A stretch of DNA of 64,000 bases, from positions 2,914,001 through 2,978,000 of the forward strand of contig NC_085068.1 in NCBI RefSeq assembly GCF_963662255.1. Direction: 5' to 3'. Source of the DNA: Cinclus cinclus (taxonomy: Eukaryota; Chordata; Aves; Passeriformes; Cinclidae). The position numbers and the translations under genes are program-made. The notes beneath the pieces were generated by a model. The model was given only the letters and a program-made list of their open reading frames with translations, was not told the DNA's origin and did not search any database. Below, piece after piece: positions 1 through 12,700 of the stretch (positions are counted from its first letter, which is position 1; the number at the start of each line of letters is the position of its first letter).

Positions 1-3000
1 GAGTGGCATCATTTCTCGCCTGAGGGGAAGATGTGCAAGCAGCAGTTAGGTCTGTGAGTTCAATTTTCTGCCTCAATTTCGGTTCCTGCCTACGTCAGAT
101 AACACTGTGTGCCTTCCCCAGAAACAGCTTGTTTCTTGGGTCTTCAAGATTTCTTGGGTCTTCAAGACCATCATGTTTTTGAGTGCCATCCTGCTCCCAC
201 CCAACAGGAGGCTACAATTGGATCTGTTTTAAAATAAGGTGACAGGGAAACAGTGAATACCAACAACAGATGCCCAATCCGTACCAGTTGCTGTGAAACA
301 AACTGTCCCAGCAGTCTGAGATGTAGTCCAGCGTGGAGTAGAACCATCGGACAAGGAACATCTGTTCGAAAACAATGAAAAGCGAAAGACTAAATGACAA
401 AACTGCTATGAAGAGCCCCAACAGGTTCAGAGTATGCCATGAGCTTCCTTCTGTAAGCAAGAAATCTTCTAAGAGTTTGGTCTCGTTATTTTAAAATATA
501 AATAATGCCTCTGAACAACCACAATGGGACTGTCCACAAAGTTAACACAGATGTCAGGCAGCTGGGAAGGCTGTGCACTTACAGGAGCGAGCTCATCATT
601 CAGGTCTGCCACGACAGTCTCTGATGAGAGAAGGCCAGGGTCTGTCCTCAGCTGGTCCAGGAGATCCAGGAGGATGAAATTGTCCTCTTTGCTGCCTTGC
701 CAGGCCTCCTCCAAGGCTTTATAGGCAATCTTCCCTGCATTATTGCGTCTCTCCAGAATGACCACCTGGATGAGCCAAGAGCATGGTAGATGTCAGACAG
801 AAAGGGGCTTTTGTTTTCTGCTAGACAGATGATTCATTTCGAACCACTGCCCAGAATCAAGTGTCAGATCAAGGTACAGCATCAATTAAATGACCGGCTA
901 AGAGAAGAAGGGATTAAAAAAATAAAAGGAGACCCTCACAGCTGATCTTCCATGATACTTCTCCTCATCCATCAGCAAGGCGTCTGCAAATTCCGGCTGC
1001 CGATCGCTGTAGACGTGCACAAACTTCAGCGTGTCTTTTGTGTTGGCCACAGCAAAAGTCAAAAAGGCCTCATAAGCCTCGGCAAACTTCTCTCCTTCCC
1101 CAGTAAACAAGACCACGCAGTGCCTGGGTGACACGAGGTGCACAATTAAGAGCCAGTCTGGAGGTGAGAGGGAATGACCAATCCCTTTCCTCTTGCCAGA
1201 ACAATCCCGATGAGCCAGAAACCTCTCTGACAGTTTGGATATTGAGCATGATCCACTGCAGTCACTGCTCTTTTCCCTCAGAATCAAACAAAAAGTGACT
1301 CTAGGAGCAGCCCCAGAGCCTTGGGAAACAAAACGGGGACACGTCACTTACTTCCGCTGACGGTGAGACTTCTTCACAGGACACAGCTCCTGGAACAGCC
1401 TTTGGCTGGTGAGTCTCGCCACCATGAGGAACTTATTCTGGGAAAGGAAGTCATCAATGAGCTGCTTCTTCATTTCTCGTGCCTGGCAAGGACCAAGACA
1501 GCAGAAGTCAGAAATGAGCAGGAAGAGGAGGGGAAAGCTGTTGGATATTCCTGGAGAAGGCTGCCAGCCCTTGTGTGTTGTGGTCTGGATAGCTGTTGGG
1601 ATGGTGTTTGCAGGTAAAGAAGCAGGAAGGGCCTTTGTAAGGGTTCCACAGACATGTTTATTTCAGCCACATGCGGGGACAGTCCAGAGTCAGAAGCAAA
1701 AGGCCCTGGCCTGATCTGAGGGTCTGGGTTTTAAGTACATGGGGGTTCTGGGGCAGGGAAGAAGCGTCAAGGACCAATTACCAGGGGACAAGGGGGCAGC
1801 ACACGGGTGGGATTAGGGCTTGGGAACCAACAGGGGAACAGAGTGGGAATGACCAAAAGACTGAGGGACAGGGAAGGCATGGGGTGTTCCAGGCAACAGA
1901 ACAGGGGCACTTTGGCCTGATAGAACAGGGTTTGCTATGAGAGAAACCATTAGTGTTCCCCTAACTAGGGAATGCCTTTCAGGGTCTCCACACTTGTGGT
2001 CCCTCCCTGCAATCACCCAAGATGTTTTGAGGCCCCAAGACTGGGAAGTTACATGTGTCCCCCTCCCCAACAGGTTGAAGTACCCCAGGCTTCCTCCTAA
2101 CACTCCCTCTCCTTCTCTAAAACCTAGGTTTAAGCTAAGAACAAGCACTCTTCCTCCAAACTGCACCACTAACCACCTCCTTGTGGCCAGCTTGGTCAGA
2201 AAAGCTCTGTGCCTGTCTTCCCCAAGCTCTTGGAAAGGGCTCTGAGTGATACCTGCACAACATCAGCGGGCCGGTCGATGTGCTCCTTGAAGATCATCAT
2301 GGTGGGAGTGTAGACGTTGATGTTGTACTGGCTGGACAACTCCTCAGTGCCTCGGAGTCCGACGTACACGTACCCAAAGGACAGGTAATCTCGGTAGGCA
2401 AAGGCCGTCAGCTGGGTGAGAGGAAATCCCCAGCAGTGTTTATGTTACAGAGTAAACACTTCCTCCCACAAGTGCCTGTGGTGACTTTGCTCCAAGAACA
2501 GATCTCGCTGGTAGAATGCTGTCAGATGTGCTGTGAGAGGTACAAGCCCTTCCTCTCCCTCAGTGAACCAAATTTTGCATCCTCTTAGTCACTGTGCTGG
2601 GAGCCTCCATGGATTCACAGCTTTATTTACAGCCTGACATGTTGTAGGGAAGCAGGGACTTCTTAGGAAATGGGATTTTCGGTAACCCAAATTAGATATA
2701 CCACAAACATCTCTCATTCCCAAAAAGGCTGTGCACCTCTGTCGCTGCTACCTCTGAAACACACCTGCACCTTCACGCCCATGAAGAGTAACTGTGCCAG
2801 GACAAAGAAACAGACTCCTAACAAAGCTGGTCACCTGGCCACATCATTTACAACCTGCACAAATCACCTTGCTCTCCTCAAACCAGTGAAGTCCAGAGGC
2901 ATCAGACCACCTCTACTCACAGCAGTGGTGTGTTTTAATTTGGAACATCTGGATTTATAAGTCAATGATGAAGTGAGAGAAATGACATTACCTTGTATAA

Positions 3001-6000
3001 CAATGGCACAACTGGCATGTGATCGAACAGCAGCACGTGGGGCTTGTTGTCTTTCCTCCAGTCAGACAGAAAACTGATGTAGTTTTTATCTGTAATCTTC
3101 AGATAGAAGCAGAACATTAATTTAACCTCTAAGCTGTCAGACACCAGCAACACTCTGCAATGAGGTGTCTAAACAAGGGCTGAGCCTGAAAAGGCTGTCC
3201 AGGTGTTGCAGGAAGCAGACTGTGGGTTGATCTTTCCAACATATATTCCTGATTAATGAGTGAATTAAAATCATCACTCTTGACCTCCCTCAGCCCTCTT
3301 AGTTATTGCAGCCTCTGTTGATGCCATTCCAAGTTAATGCCATCAGCACTGTTATATTCTCCTGTTTGTTGGGACCATATTGTTTATATATATATATAAA
3401 ATGTGAAGCCAAGGGTTAAAAGGCACCTGAGTCCTCCATTAAACCTGCTCTGTTTCAGGTGTGATACCCCTCAGAAAGGACCTAAATGGCTGCAGTTACT
3501 GTAGAAGGGGAAATTATCCATATTTTTGGGGTGAGAAGTCCAATAAGTCCAATACCCAGAAGACAAGTCAAGAGTCCGTTGGGGAAGGCGATCCCTGGTA
3601 ATGATCCCAAGGGAAAATGAGGTGAGGTGAACAAGGGCACAAGCAGAAGCCAGGTAGGTTATAGTGCTGTGGGGGCTGACCCAGCCACATCGCAGGAGCA
3701 GTGGGTGTTTTAGGACTCTGTCAAAAATCACCAGAAGGCTGAAATACAGCAATATTTTATCAGTTAGGAGGTTTTACTTATGACTTTGAAAAGGCTCATG
3801 TTGCCAGCTCGTTTCAAAGGTCTGAAGGAAAACTGGACAAAACAAGCAGGACTTTGTGTCAGTGAGTTTTAGCAGATGTGACCTATGAGGTAGCAAGTAG
3901 ACCCTAACTTGCTGGATGAAATGCTGAGAAAACAGGAGAGAAGTACAATACAGCAGGTTCATGTCCTAGGGATAGCTTGGGTAGAGCCCTGGCAGCTGTG
4001 GGGTGTCACAGCTGGGGTCAGCCACCACTAGAATCACTGGTGTGATCATGTAGTAGCAGGATCAGCTCTTTTCAAGGAGAAGTAGTGCAGAGCTACGGGG
4101 TGCAAACGCTTCTGACAGCTCCAGGGTTTGGAGCTTTGTGACACAGATGAGCTTGGAGCCCAAATTAAACAGATTAGCCACTGAAACAGCCAATGACAGA
4201 GGGATCTCCAAGCAGAGGGGAGCACCAGCATCCACCCCTGCTAGAACCTACCTTTTCAACAAGATTCCCTGGCAGAAGGTTCTCCACGAATTGCCGCAGG
4301 TTCTCGCGAATGACAGCGTTGTGGAAGAAGGTTATTTTACCATTGATGAGCCCCAGCAGGGTGGGAGTGCTGTGGGCACCCAGATGATGGGCGAGGCGCC
4401 GTTCGTACCCCGCGTGAACGACGCCGATTCCTGCTCCTGGAAAAGGAGAGCACGGGGTTCACCTGTAAGATCCCCAGCAACCCAAACGCCCAGTGGAAAA
4501 CTGATGACCTGGTCCTTTTCCCAGCACCCTGCTTTGGAGTTAGGAATGTTTGGGAGAGCATTAGGATAAAACCCTGAGGCAATCCACAGCTTCTAAACTG
4601 GGTCACACAAACCTGAAGGCAAACCAATGCAGCCTTACCGAGCGAGGAACGCACACCCAACCCCAAAAACCTCATCCTTACCCAAAGCCTCCAATTCCTG
4701 AGCAACCTCCTTCCACACGGGCTCGATGTGGATGCAGCTGAAGCACCAGTCTGAGGTAATTTTAATGAGGTAAGGTTTCTTGAAACTATCCGGCACGATT
4801 TCATTGATATAGTGGGAAAAGTGGAGCAAATACTTCTCGTCGGAGGTGTCACGCCTCTCAGAATTGAAAGGGAAATGGAAGAAGGATTCATCAAAATAGA
4901 AGCCATCGTGGAAGCGGTGGAACTGGCGATGCTGCTGCTGAGAGAAGCCCTGGCTTTCCCCAGCATCTCCGTAGCGATCGAAGTTTGCCCTCTTTTCCTC
5001 GTTGGAGAGGATCTGGAAAGCAAATGATGGAAAAATGATTGCCTGAAACCATGGGGGGAACTGCCCTGATTGTAATCCCTCAGTAAATAATGTAAGGAAC
5101 GTGCACCCTCTGCTGCACATCAGATGGAGAAATATTTTGGAAGAAAGAAATCAGGAGAAATATTTTGGAAAAAGGAAGCATGATATCCTTCTTAGGCTCT
5201 TAGGTAAAAAACCCTCAAAGCCCAAAGAAAAGGAGCCCCTAAATCCAGATTGCTGTACCCACTTCTGTCACCAAGAGCTCCTTGGGTCTGAAAATCTTGT
5301 GCTCTGAGCACAAACACTCTTTTCTGGAGTGGCTTTTGCTGGTGTCTCTTCGAATGGGGAGGGTTCAGAAAGTGCCAAAAGCTTCACTGAAGGCAGAAGC
5401 CCTGCAAAGAACTGCATTTTTTAGCAGGGAAATAAGGACTTATTTTTATTTCCATGGGCTTGGAAACTGCCACAAACTGGAGCAACCAAGTTCCAGAATG
5501 TGCAAATAACTACTGCTAAGAATAATTTGAGGTGACCAAATTCCTGTGATGATGAACATTGCTTACATCACCTCAAAATGCTTTTATGTATGTGTGACAC
5601 AGTCAAGACGCTGCCCAGCCAGGCAGGGCTTGGGGAATACCCACTCCTTCCTCCTCTGAGGCTTTTTAGGCACAAGAGGGGAGACCTGTAGCCAAGTAGA
5701 AACCAGTAGAAAGTAGAAAGCAGCAGAAACCATGCTGGTGACCCCAGTGGCTCTGTCAACAAAGCTGAGGAAATTTTTTGGGTGGGTAATGTCCACCTCC
5801 ACAGAGTTAAGCACCCTTCCCACATAGAAATACACTGGGTAAACACAAAGCCATGCACGGAAAACTAAGGTCACTTAATGTTAACGACAGCAGGAGTTTA
5901 CAGGAAGCATGTGTTACCTCGTAGGCCTTGCTAATCTGGATGAATTTGTCCTCTGCTCCCGGGTCCTTGTTTTTGTCAGGGTGCCTATGGGGCAGAACCA

Positions 6001-7227
6001 GAGGAAAAGGGGTCAGTGGTAGAGCTGTTGGTCTCTGTTTGGAGGTGAGAAGGACATGAGGAGAGAGGGCGTGCAGCGACATCTCCAATGCTGAGATCAG
6101 ATTTATACCCAGCATGTGCTGTCCCTGTCCAAACCCCATCCCAAAGTGCAGCACTGGCATGTATGCTGTGTGCCTGTGGACCTGTCCCTCTGTCTGCTCC
6201 ATCCCTAGCAGCCTGAGCCCAGGATGCAAGAGCATGCCTCCTTCCTAGCAATGACTCCCTTGGCTGCTGCCCTACATAACTACTGGGTTCTTCCTTGAAT
6301 CACCTCCTGCCATGGCCTCGGGGATGTCTCACACAGAACAACATGGGCTCTAAAAGCTGCAGGTAAGCCTACTTTATTCATTTTATTTCCAAGCCGTAAG
6401 CCTGCCCCTCACCCCACACCAACTGTGTGAGGAGCATGACGTTTGTGCATCCAACACGTTTCCCTTGCACAGCACAGGGACTGAACAGCCCTTGCACATT
6501 GAGGTATCAAGCTGACACTTCAATGCTCGCGTATTAGAAGTTCCCAGGGAGAAATTTTTCTCCCCACAGCCAGACTCCAAGAGAACATTTCCCCCATCAC
6601 TTGACTCTGGGAGAACTTTCCCCCTGCAGCCAGATTCCGGGAGAACTTTTCTCCCTGTATCCTGATTCTGGGAGAACTTTTTCCCTTTCTAACCGGACTC
6701 TGGAAGAACTTCTTTCCTGCTGCCAAACTCTGCGAGAACTTCCCCCCCAGCCGTAGCCAGACTCCGGGAGAATTTTCCCTCCCCAGCCAGACTCCGGGAG
6801 AACTTTCCCCCCTGTAGCCTGATTCTGGGAGAACTTTCTCCCGTCGTAAGCAGACTCTGAGTAAACTTCTTTCCCCGCAGCCAGACTCCAGAGGGTTTTA
6901 CAGCACGTAGCGCTGGCAAGGAGCATCTCCGTGTGCCGGGCTGCCTACCGGCCTGCGAAGAAGCCGGGACTCGCAGCCAGGCGAGGCTGCTCGTGCCACC
7001 GCGGGGCCTGGCGCTGTCACCGAACCGGGATGCGCTCCCTGGGCCGGGAGCAAGGGCAGCACGTACCATTCCCGGGCGAGCCGCTTGTAGGCCTTCTTGA
7101 TGTCGGCCTGGCTGGAGCTCCGGCCGACCCCCAGCACGCGGTACGGGTCGAATTCCCCCGGCGCGGCCGCTCCCAGCGCCGGCAGCAGCAGGAGGAGCAG
7201 GAGGCAGGCGGCCCGTCCCGGCTCCAT
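1..7227 (-). CDS. DNAJC16: DNAJC16, J-domain and thioredoxin-like membrane protein (3' end outside window)
   Basis: Eleven coding exons join in phase: 7227-7067, 5984-5918, 5012-4682, 4436-4252, 3096-2992, 2411-2253, 1482-1352, 1123-940, 765-583, 361-285 and 19-1 (continues past the left edge). Together they encode 534 codons of a family usually near 780. The start is the ATG at 7227, followed by a Leu-rich signal peptide (about residues 1-22). The J domain follows, with its HPD motif at residues 55-57 split across intron 1. A thioredoxin-like region with a CFSC motif comes next, then blocks such as KPHVLLFD and SFGYVYVGLRGTEE that match mammalian DNAJC16. The last exon opens with REMMPL, the lead into the membrane helix. 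Family knowledge places it in the ER/secretory membrane with a role in autophagosome size; nothing here tests that. It is head-to-head with CASP9. Confidence is high because every junction keeps phase. Confidence 0.95.
6550..6895. repeat. 31-bp minisatellite in DNAJC16 intron 1
   Basis: About eleven degenerate copies of a unit containing GACTCCGGGAGAACTTTCCC. Unit anchors fall at 6573, 6603, 6633, 6664, 6696, 6726, 6760, 6790, 6821, 6853 and 6884, a spacing of 30-34 bases. It lies just downstream of the first coding exon. Confidence 0.9.
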
Positions 7228-7420
7228 GGCGCGGCGGGGCCCGCGGGCGCAGGGAGCGGACGTGCCGCCCTCCCGCACCGAGCGCCGCCGCTTCCGGCGC
7301 GCCCGCCCGCCGTCCCCATGGAGACCGAGCGCTTCCGGGGAACCGGGGCTGCCGCGGCCGCACGCTCCGAGGTGAGGCCCTGCGGGACCGCGCACGGCGG
7401 CTCAGGAGCTGTGGCACTGC
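7000..7420. promoter_or_regulatory. CpG-rich DNAJC16 promoter and first exon
   Basis: Dense CpG sequence surrounds the DNAJC16 start codon at 7227 and extends upstream of it. There is no obvious TATA box. It is probably one half of the ancestral DNAJC16/CASP9 divergent promoter. Confidence 0.6.
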
Positions 7421-7566
7421 CGTGGGATGGGTTTGGAATGGGGATGGTGGCAGAGAGGAGCGCCAGGCGTGTCGGGGGGGGGGATTGTCCCGCTCTGCTC
7501 CGCGCAGCGGAGGCCTGAGCTGAGATACTGAGGGCAGGTGTGGGCACCGCAGCATAAGAAAGGTAT

Positions 7567-7999
7567 TAAGGTGTTAGAAAGCGTCCGGAGGAGGGCAGTG
7601 AAGTTGGTGAAGGGCCTTGAGGGGAGGAGGAGCGGCTGAGGACTCTTGGTCTGTTCAGCATGGAGGAGACCGAGAGGAGACTTTCCAGTTCCAGTTCCAG
7701 CTTCCTCTGAGGGGAGGATGAGACAACACTCATCTCTGCTCTGTGACAGTGACAGCACCCGAGGGAATGGCCTAAAGCTGTGTCAGGGGACGTTTCGGTT
7801 GGACGTTAGGAAAAGGTTCTTCCCCCAGAGGGTGGTCGAGCGCTGAACAGGCTCCCCAGGGAATGGGCACAGCACCGAGCATTTGGGCAACACTTCTGGG
7901 CACATGATGTGACTCTTGGGGTGTCCTGTGCAGGACCAGGACTTGGACTCGATGATCCGTGTGAGTCCCTTCCAACTTAGCACGTTCTGTGATTCTGTC
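7567..7999 (+). mobile_element. CR1 LINE 3' end
   Basis: Shows the usual CR1 tail order: a block like GGCAGTGAAGTTGGTGAAGG, then AGCGGCTGAGG, GTTAGGAAAAGGTTCTTC, CAGGCTCCCCAGGGAATGGG and a terminal TTCTGTGATTCTG. Plus orientation, 5'-truncated. Confidence 0.85.
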
Positions 8000-8462
8000 T
8001 TGGTTTTTTGTTAACTTGTGTTTATCTAAAGTCAGACTTCCCTCCTGTCTCGTGCTCTGGCAGTGAGGAGGTTCGCATTGGGAGGGAGCACAAGATAGGA
8101 CAAGGTGACCTGAACTGGCCAAAGGGATATTCCACACCACAGAATGCCCAGTATATAAACTGGGGGGAGTGACTGGGAAGGAGCTGATCTGGGTTCAGGA
8201 AGGGGATCTGACATCAGTCCGTGGGTGGTGAGCAACTGCATTGTGTCTTTAATATTGTTATTACTATTGTTATTGTTGTTGTTATAATTTACCATTACTA
8301 CTGTATTTTACTTTATTTTCAATCATTAAACTGTTATTTTCTCAATATACAAGTTTTACTTTGATTCTCCTTCTCATTCCACTGGGTGGGAGGGGAAGAG
8401 AAGGGGGGATTTGAGCAAGTAGCTGCGTGGTGCCTAATTTCCAGCTCACCTTAACCCGCAAC
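8000..8462 (+). mobile_element. Solo LTR, avian ERVL-like
   Basis: Contains the AAGGGATATTCCA block and a TATA box (GTATATAAACTGGGG near 8151). An ATTAAACTG block (about 8326) and a TTCTCATTCCACTGGG block follow, and it ends near AACCCGCAACA. This matches the remembered layout of a common avian ERVL LTR. No retroviral genes are attached. Confidence 0.75.
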
Positions 8463-8539
8463 AGTTGGCTTAGGGAGTGTGGGTTGGATGAATGGGTGGT
8501 GAGGTGAATCAAGGGCTGTCTGGGGCATGATCCGCTTGG

Positions 8540-9325
8540 AGGTCTGCAGACAGTTGCTTCCCCAAAGATCAATACTGAGCCCAGTCTTAATCAACCTGTT
8601 TATCAGCCATCTGAACAGAGCAATGGAATGTACCCTCAGCAGGTTTGGTGCTGATATGGAACTGGGGAAGTGGATGATCCACCGCAAGGTTGGGGGAACT
8701 GGGTGGTCCACTGAATGGTTGTGCTGCCATTCAGCAGGACTTTGAGGCTGGAGAACTGGACAGGGAGAAACTTAATGATGGTCAACAAGAGCAGATTCAT
8801 GTCCTGTCCCTGGGGAGGAACAATCCCAAGTACCAGCACAGGCAGGGGTGGCCTGCTGGAGCATCTCTGCAGAAAGTACCTGGGGGTCCCACGCTCAGTG
8901 AGCTGTCCTGGAGCCAGCAGAATGTCCTGGGGGCCAAGAGGCTCTGGGATGCACTGGGAGGAGCATTGGCAGCAGGTCAGGGAGTGACCCTGCCCCTCTG
9001 CCCAGCCCTGGGAGGCACACCTGGAGTGCTGTGTCCAGCCCTGGGCTCCTCACCAGCGAAGGCGAGGAAGTGCCTGGAGCATCTCTTTTGCTGAGGATAA
9101 GCTGAGGGAGCAGGGGCTGTTCAGCCTCGAGAGGAGACGCAGCTGAGAGGAGCCCAGCCTGTCCCTGTCCGCAGGGAGGGGAGGGCTCAGCAATGGCACA
9201 AGAGCAGGAACTGATGCACAGGAAGTTCTATCTGATCACGAGGAAGAAGTTTGCTGTGCGGGTGACACAGTGCCTAGACAGACTGTGGAGTGTCCATCCC
9301 TGGAGATATTAAAAAAAAAAAAAAC
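8540..9325 (+). mobile_element. Diverged CR1 LINE 3' segment
   Basis: Holds the end of the CR1 reverse transcriptase region (a GAGCCCAGTCTTAATCAACC-like block near 8578) through to a CR1-like tail and a short A-rich stretch at 9311. It is heavily diverged and has no open frame of use. Confidence 0.75.
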
Positions 9326-9439
9326 CAAAAAAACCCAACAAAACGCCAAAACACAAAAGGACTGAATTCTATTTCGTTTGCTCTGGGATGACCCTTCTGG
9401 ACCACACCAGGGCTCTTCCAGCCTGATTCCGTGTGTGAC

Positions 9440-9714
9440 TCTGGGACACCGAGACTGTGGCGCTTCCGGGCAGCGAGCGGCGGTTCCGGGACAGCGGCTC
9501 CGGGAAGGGACCGGCGGCGGCTCCGAGACAGCAGCGGCTCCGAGACAGAGCGGCGGTCCCGGGGCTGAGCGACGGGTCTGGGCATTGAGCAGCGGGTCCG
9601 GCAGCCCAGAGCTCCGGGCATTGAGCGGCGGTCCCGGGCATTGAGCGGCGGTCCCGGGGCTCAGCGGCGGTCCCGGGTCCCGGCGGCGGCTCCGGCAGCG
9701 CAGGGCTCCGGGCC
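9440..9714. promoter_or_regulatory. CpG-rich CASP9 promoter with short tandem repeats
   Basis: GC-rich sequence directly upstream of the CASP9 ATG. It is made largely of repeated CGGCTCCG / GGCATTGAGCGGCGGTCCCG modules, the clearest at 9618-9680. No TATA box was seen. Confidence 0.55.
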
Positions 9715-12700
9715 ATGGAGGAGCAGCAGCGGCGGGCGCTCCGGCGCGGCCGGGCCCGGCTGGTTGCGGCGCTGCGGGTGGAGCCGCTCTGGGACCCGCT
9801 GGAGCAGCGCGGGCTCTTCACCCGGCCCATGCTGGAGGAGCTGCAGGTGGGTCTGGGAGCGGGACACTGAGCAGCGGGGGTGGCCCGGAGAGGCTCCCTG
9901 AGAGCGGGGGCCGGGCGTGGCAGGGTAGCTCCTGCATGCCCTGAGCCCAGGAGACAGGCCCAAGGGAGGGTCCTGTGTCACTCGAGCCCTGGTGACAGGA
10001 CTAAAGGGTGGTCCCCGTGTCTCCTCACCCTGGTGACGGGCCTGAGGGGGTGGCTGCATGTCCTCTTGGGCCCAGAGATGTTCCCTGAGCCCGGTGACAG
10101 GCCTGTGGGGTGGCCCCCAAGCCCCCTCACTCCAGTGACAGACATGCGAGGGATTGTCTTGTGTCCTCTCAAGTCCAAGGGAGACTCCAGGTCCCCTCAC
10201 TCTAGTGACAAGTTCACAGGGAAGGTCCATGTCCCTTTAGCCCTGGTGATAGGCCCAAAGGGATGGCTTTGTGTCCCCTCACTCTGATGACAAGGTCTGG
10301 GGTTGGTCCTTGTGCAGACCAGATGTTTGAGACACCCCCCCCCCTCCCCCTTGTCCCTTCTTGTCCCCAGTCCCAGGCTGTGCCAGGTACAGGGGTTTCC
10401 CTTTGTGTCCTCATACCAATCTGATGACACCCTTAAGGTGTTCTTGTTTCCCTCCTTGGTTACAGGTGGCAGGCTTGGGGGTGTTTATGCCCCATCTTAC
10501 ACGCTAGTGATAGCCCAGGGGTACCTGTTTGTCCCCAGGGGCCAGACTTGGGGTGCTCCCTCTCCCCCTTTGCCTCTAGACTCCTTCTCGGGCTGGGTGT
10601 CCCATTGTTGTTGGAGGGAGGTCAGGGCTGGGGGTCGGGTGGTTGCTGGGGGTCTCTGACTATTTCCACTCAGTTTTGCTGTTGTTTACCCCACGTCCAT
10701 GTCCTGGGTGCGGGTCCCACATTGCCCTGCTCAGAGCTAAGAGCAGGTGAAGGGCTGCCCAGGCACTGCATGAACATCTGTTCTGGGCTTTTCTCCTCTG
10801 CAGAGCTCTGGCAGCCGAGGAGAGCAAGCCCGGCAGCTGATCACTGACCTGGAGACTCGAGGGAAGCAGGCTTTCCCTGCCTTCCTGTCCATCCTGCGGG
10901 ACACCGGGCAGGGCAGCCTTGCTGAGATGCTGATCCAGGAGTGCGAATCCCGGCCGGTGCCACCACAGCTGCCGGACCTGCGGCCAGTGGAGCTGGAGCT
11001 GCGGGAAGAAAAACAGCATAAAAGTCAGTGTTGAGGGTGTGGTATGTTTTTGGCAAACAGCAGCATTGGGGGGTAGCAGCTGGTATCCCTCTTGCTGTGG
11101 GCAAGGCTCCAGGAAGTCATGTTTTTTATTATCTTGGTAGACGTGGCTGTTGGGAGAATCATGGAGTCCCAGAATGGTTTGGGTTGGAAGGGACCTTAAA
11201 GCTCATCTCATTCCATCCCCTGCCATAAGCAGGGACACCTTCCACTATCCCAGGTTGCTCCAAGCTCTGTCCAACTTGTTCTTGAACACTTCCAGGGATG
11301 GGGCCTCCACAGCTTCTCAGGGCAGCCTGTATGTTCTGCTCTTCAGCAGTGGAACCTTTTGAGCTTGGACTCATCCTCTGTATTTTTGTCCCATGTCACT
11401 GCAGATGTGACCCCTCATGAACGTTTGTCTATCCCAATCCAAGCTGAGAGTGAAAGACCTCGAATACCTCCTGTGCCAGCCCGGGGTAAGCCACATTCCA
11501 CTCCTAGAGCCACAGCATGCCAAAGGCTCCTTCCCAGTATGGTGGGAAGGGGAAATTCATATGTGTTGGAAAAGACATGAACTCTGGGAGTGTGGTCTTG
11601 TTGTGGAGTGTGTTGAACTGAATCCTGTGTCTGTTCTGTGTTGTAGGTTCAGCTGTTGACAAGAGGAGCCGTGACCAAGTTAGTATTTGAGAAGGCTGAA
11701 ATTGTTCCCTACTGGGCAAAAGCTCCGTGCCTCATGGCTGACTCCAGAAAATATTTCTGGAAGAGCTGGTTCTCTGTCTTACCTGAACAATTGCTCCTTG
11801 GCTGTAACAGGAGTGGGTCACTCATTAGCCAGATCCTCCTTAAGATTGCCACAGCGATAACACAAATTCTTGACTCCTTTTGGTGAGGTTTGATAATGAT
11901 GCCTAAAAGAATTTCCCAGACACTTCAACTTGTTGTTGAACATGCTACAGATAAAGCAGCAGCTGGTTTTCCACAAAGGTTTTCCCCAGTTTAGTGGGTT
12001 GTTTCTTGTTCCTGGCTGCTGCTGAGATGTGTGTGGAGAATGGGTGCTCCTACCCCTCCCTAAGACTAGAGAAATGAAAAAGCTGTGAAATGAGCCACTT
12101 TAAGGACTCCCATTCCTCACTGGCATTGTGTCCTGCTGGATTAGCCAGCACTTGGAGTAAGAGGGAGTTTAATTGTGACGTGTCCCTGCCAGGAATATGA
12201 GATGAAAGCGGATCCCTGTGGACACTGCCTGATCATCAATAACGTGAATTTCTCCAGAGCCTCGGGTCTGTCCACCCGTGAAGGCTCTGACATTGACTGT
12301 GAGAAGCTGGAGAGGCGCTTCAAGGCCTTGCATTTCACCGTCCTGACCCAGCGGGATCTGAAAGCTCAGGTGAGGCTGCTTGTATCCTGCTGACATGAAG
12401 GATGAGAGGTGAGCCCCTGGAAGCAATGGGAATGCTTTAGGGGATGTGTCTTATGTTGGCAGGACACCAAAAACCTCCCACAAAGAAACAATGAACCACT
12501 TGCATCCTCTTACTTACTTGTTACACTGCAGTTGCAAGAGAGAGGACCTTGCACATTTTCATCCCTCTGCATGAATGTTGAATCCTGGTTGTGATTTGTA
12601 GGGATTTGGCGAGGCTGTGTTTTTGGGAGAGCTCAGACAGCTGTGTCATGTCTGTCCGTGCTATCCTTGGCTGTTACTGGAAGTGTTGGGGGGGAACTAG

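Noticed and set aside
6550..6895. CRISPR-like array of short repeats
   Set aside because: Head-to-tail degenerate minisatellite without unique spacers, in a vertebrate intron.
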